DNA of 64,000 nucleotides from Cladopsammia gracilis (lineage: Eukaryota; Cnidaria; Anthozoa; Scleractinia; Dendrophylliidae). The stretch is taken from NCBI GenBank assembly GCA_022457155.1, contig JAJGOT010000016.1, positions 310,001 to 374,000 on the forward strand. The letters are read 5' to 3'. This document shows, piece after piece, positions 55,720-64,000 of this stretch (positions are counted from its first letter, which is position 1; every line of letters starts with the position of its first letter). The notes beneath the pieces are model-generated. The model was not told where the DNA came from. It did no database searches and saw only the letters and a list, made by a program, of their open reading frames with translations. The position numbers and the translations under genes are program-made.

Positions 55720-56745
55720 GAAGATAGGAGCTGAGAGGATCAAGCCCGGCTAACTCGATCAGGTGGGAGGGTGGGTTGCCAAACTCTTCACTTTCGCAGC
55801 CTCGAGTAGAGTGATGGTGTGGAGCACATGTAACTTCTTTTATAGTCTCATTTGCATAATCCCCAGGGTATTAAGTAACGATCCGCATATTATAAAGGAT
55901 AGCGCTGAACGGCAATGCACGATGGAATGTCAACTTTTTTCATTGTTACAACTAGTGATCTCATTGGCCTAGACTCAAAAACCGCTAAAAAGTTAAGGTT
56001 CAAGGTGCATTTTGTCTAATTATTTTAAGGTTTCAAGTAATATGAGACCCAATCGCACAACATGCAATTTTTATTAAAATATATTGTATTTGGGGAACTT
56101 CATCAAAGAAGCAAAATTATTAGCTATTGTCTTATGCTATTCTGATTGGTTTAGCAAGAACATTTCCTAAAATTTATCTGACGCAAATGGATTTTCTTTA
56201 TTTTTATAACGAAATATAATTATTAACCATCAGCTCCTCCTCTATTCTTGAAATCAAAGATATTCTATGTGGGAAAGAGCCAATGCCGCAGAACAATGAA
56301 GTTTGCTATCGTTCTTATGTGGAGCATTACTTAATTTGAATGCAAATCGACTTTGCATTGTCGCGTCGATGAAGGATAGCCATTGGCTTTAAGGTGATGT
56401 TACACGTACACGGGACGACAATTCGCAACGACGATTTTTAACGCATTTTTAACGACGGATATGTTACACGAAACAACGCGCAAAATTCGTGTTTTTGTCT
56501 TGCAAGTTTCTTGAAGCTGAATAAAAAACTCAACGAAAATATTGCCGGAGACAAATCGTCCTTGCACCCATGCTGCGCTAAAAATCGTCGTTGCTAATTG
56601 CATTTTCCATCTCGTGATTATGCTGGGGAGTTTAGATGCACTGTTCAGGAGTCCAAGCTTCGCGTATTCACGGATAAAAAAAAAAGCACGGAAAATTTAA
56701 ATTTTGCTGCATAATGGCGCTATTCCCGTAGGTGGTCAATTGTTT
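55720..56745. other. Intergenic, repeat-like, no supported gene
   Basis: A GGTGATGTTACACGTACACG start at 56393 with repeated ACGACGATTTTTAACGC words looks like one end of an inverted-repeat element. The other end was not found. Confidence 0.4.
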
Positions 56746-56879
56746 GGTTGTGCCTAAAGAATACCGTTTAGAGGGACGTCGGACACCTTATTAAGACTTA
56801 TATAACGTAATGTCGACACTCAGAATTTCATTTTCAATAAATTTTTAAGTGTAAAAAAGAAAATCTAAAATCCCCCACT

Positions 56880-56965
56880 CAGGATTGAACCTGTGATCTC
56901 AGCTAGGCTTAGGCTTAGATAGCCTACCGTACCACTGTACCACTCTACCACCTAGCTTCTCGGGT
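56880..56965 (-). repeat. tRNA-derived SINE-like fragment
   Basis: The minus strand has TAGGTGGTAGAGTGGTACAG (A-box-like) and AGGTTCAATCCTGAG (B-box-like). The middle contains duplicated CTAAGCCTAAGCCTAGC. Not a functional tRNA. Confidence 0.45.
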
Positions 56966-57271
56966 TGTTCAGGCCTAAATTTAACTATATAAACTGCTAC
57001 CCATAATATCAATTATTATACATTGGTGTCACTAGCTCGATTTGATTGGCTATAAGCACGCAGCTAATTATTGCTTGCTGTTTCTGTTACGTCATACCTA
57101 GACAATAGTTTTATGCATGCAGAAGTGACGTCATACCTACAGACAATAGTTTTGTGCATGCAGAAGTGACATAAGTTGTTTACTTACAAGTTGACTGCTG
57201 TGCATTGATCACTTTTTTTGTGCGCGCTCTTATCTTTACAAGTGCAGCCCAGGAATATGCATAATAAAACA

Positions 57272-57403
57272 ATTATTGGATTCGGTTTTCGCATGATAGC
57301 GATAATTATCAAGGCCTCAGTTTGTGTTATCCGCCTCAGCCGATAACACAAACTTTGGCTTTGATAATTATCGCTATCATGCGAAAACCGAATCCAATAA
57401 TTA
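57272..57403. repeat. Long near-perfect hairpin
   Basis: About 60-base arms: ATTGGATTCGGTTTTCGCAT...GATAATTATCAA is mirrored after a short GCCTCAG spacer by ATAACACAAACTTTGG...CGAAAACCGAATCCAAT. Confidence 0.8.
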
Positions 57404-57479
57404 AAGCTAACCAGTTACTCCGTTATATAAGTTTCAATAAGGTGTCCGACATCCTTCTGAACGGTATTCTTTGGGCGAT

Positions 57480-57815
57480 TGTTCTCTTTTAGAATGGAGC
57501 GAATGCATAATTATAAATGGGGTGATAAGGAAATCTTCCCCAATATAAAGCGAAGACGAAGCGAACGTTGCAGTGGAGCGGTCGCAATTTTTGTTTGATG
57601 ATTATTAAAACCGGAAATTTTACATTTTATAAACGGACACAAAAAAGCACTGTAGCACTTATTAGCACTTCGGTTTCCATGTGTCTTTCAGAGAGCTCGG
57701 TAAGAATGCACATAAGAGAAATAATATATATTAATAATAAGTAGTGCTAATACGCACGTTTCAATGCCTCAATAAAATCCCTTGAATTGTTTGTCTGTTG
57801 GTAAAGCCTGTTTCA
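57480..57815. other. Intergenic, nothing recognised
   Basis: No feature supported. It would be upstream of the candidate exon at 57823. Confidence 0.45.
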
Positions 57816-57822
57816 TTTTGCA

Positions 57823-57956
57823 ATGAATCTTGTGATAGTTAAATTTCGCCGCAAAGGTTTTGTCTTGTTAGGAATTTGTACTCTGACAGCCCTCCTTGCT
57901 GGCTTCATTTGGAATTTTTCTTGGGTAGAAACAGTTCTGATCACTGCAGGGATACA
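57823..57956 (+). CDS. Candidate first exon with membrane anchor
   Basis: ATG at 57823 opens MNLVIVKFRRKGFVLLGICTLT (split: MNLVIVKFRRKG, FVLLGICTLTALLAGFIW), a basic segment followed by about 20 hydrophobic residues. It ends at a consensus donor (CA|GTAAGT at 57957). This is the layout of a type II membrane protein or uncleaved signal anchor, such as a Golgi glycosyltransferase. No downstream exon was recognised before the window ends, so it is unproven. Confidence 0.35.
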
Positions 57957-58294
57957 GTAAGTATTGAGTATAGGATTATAAATTCATACACGCAAACAAA
58001 TCAATAATACCACTTTTTTCTTGCCATTATTTGATTCAAACCAACGTTAAGTTTGATGAAATTTTTCTCCACATTGAAAAAAAATCATAATCATAAGGCA
58101 CGAAAACATAATTCCCTCGGTACATTCTATCCCCTCTCAGGCTGCTCCCTCGGGGTTAATTTTTGCTATTTCACTTAAGCGTTATCCCGTTTCAAATTCG
58201 TCCTCTCATTTCCACGCGGGCTCTTAGGGTGACGCGAATGTAATTGGTTTTCTTTCTACCCACCACCGACGTCGCTTAAGCTTCATATTCTAGA

Positions 58295-58400
58295 ATGGCT
58301 CAAGCTCCTGACGCTCTTCAGCAACAACAAATTCAAGCATTGGCTGCTCCTCAAGATGCTGGGCAACCTGCCGACCAGCCCGCGGCGCAAGAACCTGAGG
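58295..58400 (+). pseudogene. Gag-like protein, first segment
   Basis: ATG at 58295 reads MAQAPDALQQQQIQALAAP then DAGQPADQPAAQEPE, a Gln/Ala/Pro-rich opening, before passing into AT-rich non-coding sequence. The matching continuation appears at 60976, in the same phase (see there). I infer one retroelement gene interrupted by about 2.6 kb of hairpin repeats and nested transposons, although a spliced host gene is possible. Confidence 0.4.
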
Positions 58401-58500
58401 CATTTATTTTTTCTATTCTTTTTTCTTTCTTGCTTTGCCATAGGTTGTTGCCACGTGGGTTTAACCTTGTGGTTTCTGTGGAACGTCAGTTTTCTCCATG

Positions 58501-59135
58501 TTTACGTTAGCCCTTTCGGCTTGTGAAACGTAAATGAGTGTTTCTTTTACTGTTATGTTTTACGTTGGCGCTTGTCGCTTTGCGTTAGCCTTTTTGGCTT
58601 GTGAAACGTAGATTGCTTTGTTGTTATAGTCGTTTTTACGTTGGCGTTTACCGCTTGAGCAACGTATAAGAGGCCAGGAAATTTACGTTGGCCTTTTCTG
58701 GCTTACGGGACGTAATTTGGGGTTCGTTTTCTGTTTTGTTTTACGTTGGCTCTTGTCGCTTGAGCAACGTATAGTCAGAATGTCAATTGTTTTACGTCAG
58801 CCTTTCGTGTCTTGTGAAACGTAGATTGCTTTGTTGTTGTAGTCGGTTTTACACAGGGGCGGATCCAGGGAGGAGGGGGGGGGGTTAAATGGGTGAATTT
58901 TCACCCCCCCCCCCCCCCCCCCCTTTTTTTCTGAGACCCTTTCTTTCTTTTTTCTGAAGTATTTCTCAAATAAATAATATTTTATTTCTCTGGTTCTATT
59001 GCATTTAAAATTTCACCCCCCATTTCAAAATTCTGGATCCGCTCCTGTTACGTTACGTCTGCCGCTTGAGCAACGTGTAAGACGCCGGGGAATTTACGTT
59101 GGCCTTTTTTGGTTTACGAAACGTAATTAGGCGTT
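58501..59135 (+). repeat. Array of small TACGTT...AACGTA hairpins
   Basis: Imperfect palindromes of 31-35 bases start near 58501, 58559, 58636, 58683, 58741, 58791, 59049 and 59094. Two loop types alternate (GGCGCTTGTCGCTTGAGC and GGCCTTTTTGGCTTGTG). A higher-order unit of about 212 bp begins GTAGATTGCTTTGTTGTT at 58609 and again at 58821. The second unit is interrupted by the element at 58854-59047. Confidence 0.75.
58854..59047. mobile_element. MITE with CAGGGGCGGATCCAG ends (hAT-like), poly-C inside
   Basis: Ends CAGGGGCGGATCCAGG and TCTGGATCCGCTCCTG, 194 bp, with a G-run and C-run facing each other near the left end. A second copy is at 62063-62348. The CAGNG ends suggest hAT. No clean 8-bp target duplication was seen here. 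Confidence 0.7.
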
Positions 59136-59607
59136 CGTTTTGGTTTTGTATTTTGTTGGCGCTTGTTGCTTTCGCGACCTATATCCGAAACATTAGTGTT
59201 AGTATGTTTAGTGTCGGTCGTTTGCGAAGTACAAAAAGATGTTATTTTGGTTCAGTTGTTTTCACCTGTCCCTCCCTTTACCGCCTGTCTTTGTTGCTGC
59301 CGCCTGTTCTCAATATTCCTTCTATTGTTTTTGTTTTCTATAGACCAATATCACGCTAGCATGGTATGAAAATATATTTAATTTAATGGGGAAAAGAGTC
59401 CAGTATCAAATTCAGCACATCAATATCAGTAAAAGTGTAAAGTTTCGTAAAGGCCCGTTCACACGAGCGATTTTTGCTGCGATTTTGGGTGCGATTTTTG
59501 CGGCGATTTCATGGCGACGCAAAATCGCGCGTATGAACGGGCGGCGATTTTGCTGCGATTTTGGAAATTAACGTCTCCGCGGTGTCGCAGGTGTTTTGAA
59601 CATGTTC

Positions 59608-59799
59608 AAATAGGCCATTTGCACGATGGCGTCATTTGACTACAACTACCAGAATTCATTTCGTTTTTCCTTTCTTATTTAAATTTTGTAATCCCAGTGC
59701 GGTTTAAATAACAATAGCCCTAATCTGCACTACAAAACAAAAAACTGAAGGATTCTGGTAGTTGTAGTCATATGACGTCATCGTGCAAATGGCCTATTT
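59608..59799. mobile_element. Palindromic MITE, innermost of the nest
   Basis: AAATAGGCCATTTGCACGAT and ATCGTGCAAATGGCCTATTT form the ends. TGACTACAACTACCAGAATTC / GATTCTGGTAGTTGTAGTCA are the inner arms. 192 bp, inserted inside the Harbinger-like element. Confidence 0.85.
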
Positions 59800-59929
59800 C
59801 ACTGCGATTTTGCTGCGATTTTCGTCAGAAAACTGCCAAAATATGTACCAGGGATCCCCCCAGGGGAAATTTGTATCCGTGTTTTTCGCCACACTACAGA
59901 GGCCTGAAACATTAAGGAAACTCTCCCAA

Positions 59930-60070
59930 ATGGTCAATAAAAAAAAAACATGGAAAGTTGAAGAAGAAGAAATACTTATAAATGAATGGGGAAAGTATGA
60001 ATGTCTGTACCGGACAAACTGTGAAGATTTTAAGTTGACATACCGCAAGCAAGCGGCGAGGAAAGTTTAA
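59930..60070 (+). pseudogene. MADF/Myb-SANT-like domain fragment
   Basis: The frame reads KKKTWKVEEEEILINEWGKY then CLYRTNCEDFKLTYRKQAARK, before a stop. A Trp-x-x-Glu-Glu start, a W in helix one and a Y/F..R..A end fit the MADF/SANT-like DNA-binding protein that accompanies Harbinger transposases. It is a fragment of about 45 residues inside the Harbinger-like element, probably dead. Confidence 0.5.
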
Positions 60071-60975
60071 TACGAAGGGTCCTTGCCGAGGAGACCGCAA
60101 GCACTTTCAATGGTAAAAACGTTACAAATTGATCCTTTCGTCGTCAACTTTTTTTTTACGGAATGTTTAATAACTAATCCATCAGTACTCACAAATTTGC
60201 CTTCTTTGTTGTCCAAAGGTTTTTTCCCATTTAGCGTGGTATTTACTTGTCGCTGTGATGAAATTCTTAAGCTTATGATTTCAAAATTGATTTCTTTTTA
60301 TTTTTCGCTGGAAAAATCGCAGGTCCAGTTCACAAAAATCGCAGTAAAATCGCCGCCCGTTCACACGCGCGATTTTGCGTCGCCATGAAATCGCCGAAAA
60401 AATCGCACCTAAAGTCGCAGCAAAAATCGCTCGTGTGAACGGGCCTTAAAGATTGCTCGTACACTGACGGAGATATGAACTTTTGAAACTAAGTACTCTG
60501 GCCTAATTTTTACAAAGAAATGTATAGGAAAAAATGAAAACGAGGCTGGACAGGCAATCTATGCCCGTCTCCATACATTTCTTTGTAAAAATGCTCAGTT
60601 TCAAAATTTCAATATCTTCATCAGTTTGCTAGCAATCTTTACAAAACTTTGTAATTCTACTAATATCGATATGCTGAATTTGATGCTGGGCTCTTTTCCC
60701 CAATAAACTAAATATATTTTTGTGCCATGCTAGCGTGATATTGGTCTATTGTATCTGGTCTATTTTCGGCTTTTTAATTCAACTCCGCGGCTTAGCGCCT
60801 TGCCTTGTTTTATTCTAGTTCTTTGTTTGGTGTTTTAGCGCTCTCGGGGCTGTTTCTTTCACGTATTTTCTCATCTATTTTTTAATCGCGCATGTGATTT
60901 TTTCGCCCCTTTTGTTATTTTACCTGTGTTTATTTATCCCCTTTCCCCCTTAATGTTTTCTCTCTACCTGCCAAG

Positions 60976-61332
60976 GCTGCCCTTCACGATTTTGCAGCGG
61001 TTCAAAGAGAAATCGCTGAGGTAAAGAACAAGCTCGATCAAAACTAGGTTCATAATGCCCTTCAGACTGCGAAGCAGCTAATTTCCCGCCCCGCGGGTAT
61101 TTTTTATGTACATGCCGTCATTGCAGCTTTGGAGCATTTGGTTGACACGGCGAGAGAGAAAAATGATGCCCAGGCTTCCCGCTACAATTCTATCCTCAAG
61201 CAGACCAGGTCCCTATCGTCGCATGCCTCTTTTCAACCAGTACTCTTAAAGCTTCTGGGGGATAAAGAGGAGATCGCGATTGCCAAGAAGATTGAGAAGG
61301 CTTTCAAGCACAGTTCCAGATTCATTCCCTAG
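60976..61332 (+). pseudogene. Gag-like protein, second segment, with in-frame stop
   Basis: After CTACCTGCCAAG the frame reads AALHDFAAVQREIAEVKNKL DQN, then TAG (61045-61047), then continues VHNALQTAKQLISRP, VIAALEHLVDTAREKNDAQ and LLKLLGDKEEIAIAKKIEKA to a stop at 61332. The TAG is one base from CAG (Gln). It is alpha-helical and resembles, from memory, gag-type ORFs of cnidarian retroelements. No zinc knuckle or polymerase follows. It is in the same phase as 58295-58400, supporting a single ancestral reading frame. Confidence 0.4.
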
Positions 61333-61488
61333 CTCTTTTCCTCGGCTTTTTTTATTAGACTCAATGGTACTGAAATTTGTAATTTGTCACAAAAGTAGGA
61401 CCTGCGAAATTCTGTTTTCGGCGAATGTTTTTCTTCGCGGGGGATTTTATATTGGATCTACAAATAAATTGTTTTCATGTAGTGATTC

Positions 61489-61655
61489 TGTGGAACCCCC
61501 AAGGCAAGCGAAACAGGGGCAGGCCCAAAAACAACTGGAGACGATCTGCTGAACAAGAACTACGGCAAATAGGCTTGCGTTGGACAGAAATCGAAAGACA
61601 GGCTCAGGACAGAGAGCAATGGAGGAAAATTGTGGACGACCTATGCTCCACATAG
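61489..61655 (+). pseudogene. Non-LTR retrotransposon RT extreme C-terminus
   Basis: The frame reads GKRNRGRPKNNWRRSAEQEL, RQIGLRWTEIERQAQDREQW and RKIVDDLCST then stop. The GKR.RGRPK.TWRR ... W.E.E..AQDR..WR..VD.LC pattern is the standard last 50 residues of many LINE polyproteins. Everything upstream is missing, so this is a short 3' remnant. Confidence 0.8.
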
Positions 61656-61825
61656 GAGCCAAGGGACTATCTCAGTGATTCTGTAGTCCTCTTATTAATA
61701 GCCCCTTTGTTCTTCTATTCTTATTGTTATTTAAAAACACGGTTCGATGGAAGAGCATGTATTGTAAATGGACACCGTGTGTTAAGTTTACCTACAACTT
61801 ACCTACTTACACTACCCGGCCCAGG

Positions 61826-61996
61826 TATATAGGGGAATCTTTGCTGACGTCATTATTTACATTTTGCTTCTTTAGCATACGAATCTGCATAGAGAAGGCG
61901 TCATGCTAAATAAGAATATGCCATTTCCGAGTTGCCTTTAGCCTTTCTATCAAAGCGAGACTAGGTGCGAAACCTTTCATATGAAAATGAGTTTTC

Positions 61997-62027
<31 letters not shown>

Positions 62028-62710
62028 TGAAAGGTTTCGCATCTAGCCTCGCTTTGATAGAGCAGTGGCGGATCCAGGGGGAGGGTCAAGGGGGTCCGGA
62101 CCCCCCCCCCCCCCCCCCCATCAGACCTGTGTGTCTCATGTGGTTCATAAAAATAATAGAATAAAATTGTTTTATACGTAGTTGTTTTACTTCCACCAAC
62201 TGACTGATTGTCAAGTTTTTTACTTAACAAACGCTTTTCGACTCTCAGGAATGCCGGAAATGGCGATTTAGAGGGCAAAATCGGAAAAACATTTTCGGGA
62301 CACATGCACTCGGACTCCCCCTTTCAGAAATTCCTGGATCCGCCCCTGTGGAGAGGCTAAAGGCAACTCGGAAATGGCCTATTGACTTCAAACGTTGAAA
62401 GAGCTTGTTAAACTTAGTAATCTAAGCAATTTTCAGCTTTTTTCGTGCAATATTTAAGGAATATCTGCTATCAAAAACTGTCAAATTATTGGGTGGCAAA
62501 AGCGATATAAATGAGCCATACATTCTTTGTAAAATTTTGAGTTTTTAATACAGCATTGCATGAAGTGTATCTAGTATACCGGTCTCAAATTTTCAGAGAA
62601 AGCTAATTGTGCTATGCCCTTTCAATATTCAGAGTTGATTTTTTTGTACGAAGGTTAGGAGGCGCATATGCTAATGAGGCAAAAATGGTAAACAGAGATT
62701 CCCCTATACA
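61826..62710. mobile_element. Foldback element interrupted by a hAT-like MITE
   Basis: TATAGGGGAATCT and TTAGCATA at the left (61828-61880) are mirrored by TATGCTAAT and AGATTCCCCTATA at the right (62665-62710). A tight palindrome centred on 62003 has arms GCCATTTCCGAGTTGCCTTT...CATTTTCATATG. Its right arm is cut at 62063 and resumes at 62349. The right part also matches 4440-4745. Confidence 0.7.
62063..62348. mobile_element. hAT-like MITE, nested
   Basis: Ends CAGTGGCGGATCCAGG and CCTGGATCCGCCCCTG. Flanking 8-mers TGATAGAG and TGGAGAGG agree at 6 of 8 positions, as expected for a decayed 8-bp duplication. Removing it restores the outer palindrome. It contains a G-run and C-run. Confidence 0.75.
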
Positions 62711-62719
62711 TTGTGTGTT

Positions 62720-63400
62720 TACCAAAAGCCATGTCTACATCTACTTTATTAACCAACAACGCTCTCGCATCAAGTCAGTATGTAAATAAAAATATAGTAA
62801 TACAATAAAATATAATTCTATATTACAATTATATAATAAAAATAAATAAAAAAATATATATCTATATTGAAAATAAAATGTGATTATCTATAGAACAGCG
62901 GTACAATTTTGTACAATGTCTTTGCTAATAATATCTCAAGTGTGTTAAGGCTTGACTCAACCAATAATTTGGTGGATTTTTATTTTTAAGTATAAGCATT
63001 TATCTAATGTTTATGAAACTTGGTAACCATTTTGTTTTTCACGTTTGTATCCATTTGATCAACTTTTTCTTGTCAAGTTTGGGTCACGTGACTTGCATTT
63101 GCCTATAACGGTCAAAATCTTTCAAGAAAATGGGGAATAGATAGTCACGTTATATCCATCTTGTTTATTCCTTTTTCTATGACTCTTAGTAAGGGCTTAA
63201 TAATGCCGCCTTTTAATCGTGTCCATGTGTCAACGGAAACCGCCATTTAAGGAAAACAGGTCACGTGACATAACAAATGTCAAAATATCTGTCAAGACAT
63301 GACGGATACCGCCTTAAAAGGCGGAGTTACGTTGGAAAGGACCTTTTGGACATTTTGATGGCGAAAGTTTTCAAACTTTCCGATGGATGTTACTAAAACG
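62720..63400. other. Intergenic, AT-rich
   Basis: An A/T-only stretch at about 62785-62880, otherwise nothing recognised. Confidence 0.5.
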
Positions 63401-63475
63401 GGGAATGGGGAATGGGGAATGGGGAATGGGGAATGGGAAATTGAAATGGGAAATTGAAAATGGGAAATTGAATTT
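63400..63475 (+). repeat. (GGGAAT)n microsatellite
   Basis: GGGGAATGGGGAATGGGG-type units decaying into GGGAAATTGAAAT. Confidence 0.9.
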
Positions 63476-63479
63476 TTTT

Positions 63480-64000
63480 TAGATTAATTGTTTATAATGC
63501 GGAATAATTTTTTTTTCAGCGGCAATTATCGATATCCGCGCTTTTTTGAAACGTTCTTCTTCAAAATAAAAGAAAAGGAATAAATTGATGATAATGGGAA
63601 AAGTGACCCATTTCGAGGGGGGTGGCTCCGAGGAACTTTCGTGAAAAAAAAAATAATAAATAAATAAATAAAAATAAACTTAACTTATCAAGGCAAAAAA
63701 CCTTTGTTTTCTTTCCACTTGTAAATGCCACTCAGATTTTGGTCAGTCAGAAAGTGAAATTCGCTCGTTCAAAGAATGAATCAATTATAAAAAGAATAAA
63801 TTAAAAATGTAGCGGTAAAACAAATTTTATAACCTACTGATCATATTTTTAAATAACAACTTTATGATATCGGCCACCGTCGGGTATTTGCGTTATACAA
63901 CGCAGAACATTTCGTTCCCCTCGTTAAATTCAACCCAGGGGGGTTCTTTTTTCCCAAGCTGGCTGAAATTTCCGAATTCTGCGTTCATAATTTATCAGTT
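63480..64000. other. Intergenic, AT-rich
   Basis: An (AATA)n tract at about 63645-63677. No coding or element-like structure seen. Confidence 0.5.

Larger units (their letters stand above)
56751..57478. mobile_element. DNA transposon remnant with long terminal inverted repeats
   Basis: GCCTAAAGAATACCGTTTAG and GACACCTTATT..ACTTATATAACG at the left are mirrored at 57420-57475. About 730 bp, no transposase. It contains a tRNA-like SINE (56880-56965) and a long hairpin (57272-57403). Confidence 0.7.
59451..60446 (+). mobile_element. PIF/Harbinger-like element with TAA target duplication
   Basis: TAA at 59448-59450 and 60447-60449 flank inverted ends AGGCCCGTTCACACGAGCGA and TCGCTCGTGTGAACGGGCCT. 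Three-base TWA duplication is the Harbinger rule. Subterminal GCGATTTTGC repeats recur on both sides. Inside is a MADF/SANT-like coding piece, but no transposase. Confidence 0.75.
59341..60748. mobile_element. Palindromic element split by a Harbinger-like insertion
   Basis: TAGACCAATATCACGCTAGC at 59341 is mirrored by GCTAGCGTGATATTGGTCTA ending at 60748. The inverted arms continue for over 100 bases each (GGGGAAAAGAG, CAAATTCAGCA words). The remaining inner part (60447-60645) is itself palindromic. The TA at each edge could be a target duplication. An insertion of about 1 kb (59451-60446) splits it. Confidence 0.8.

Overview
The window looks like intron-rich animal nuclear DNA that is AT-rich and full of repeats. 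It is most likely from an anthozoan cnidarian, probably a stony coral. The basis is two split genes with metazoan-only architecture (CENPK and HBP1), GT-AG introns carrying many small palindromic elements, a Penelope-like retroelement with hammerhead ribozymes, and dispersed satellite-like repeats of a kind I associate with coral genomes. The species call is inference. No bacterial, organellar or viral genes were seen.

Layout. 1-13 kb: mostly intergenic, with one orphan candidate exon on the minus strand (2139-2338), dispersed repeats and poly-G/C tracts. 13-18.6 kb: a retroelement and satellite cluster. It holds a 5'-truncated LINE reverse-transcriptase tail (minus strand), a 2.2-kb pyrimidine-rich minisatellite enclosing an RRP7A-like coding fragment, and a Penelope-like GIY-YIG endonuclease copy. 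The Penelope copy faces a 379-bp inverted duplicate, and each arm carries a hammerhead ribozyme. 20.8-26.7 kb: HBP1 (AXH domain plus HMG box) on the minus strand in at least six exons, with a dead LINE ORF1 (SGNH/esterase type) in one intron. 26.7-42 kb: repeats, a C2H2 zinc-finger exon (30.6-30.9 kb), a TTAA-flanked inverted-repeat element, a decayed tandem array and a possible membrane-protein exon. 42.8-43.5 kb: probable promoter region of CENPK, possibly bidirectional, with two E2F-type sites. 45.5-55.3 kb: CENPK on the plus strand, 11 coding exons that join in frame to a 309-residue protein. 55.6-64 kb: nested transposons, including a three-deep nest at 59.3-60.7 kb, an interrupted foldback element at 61.8-62.7 kb, a gag-like broken gene, an array of small hairpins and a LINE tail.

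CENPK (kinetochore) and HBP1 (transcription factor) are ordinary host genes with no evident functional link. Nearly everything else is mobile-element debris. The most unusual structure is the head-to-head Penelope copy with two oppositely directed ribozymes.
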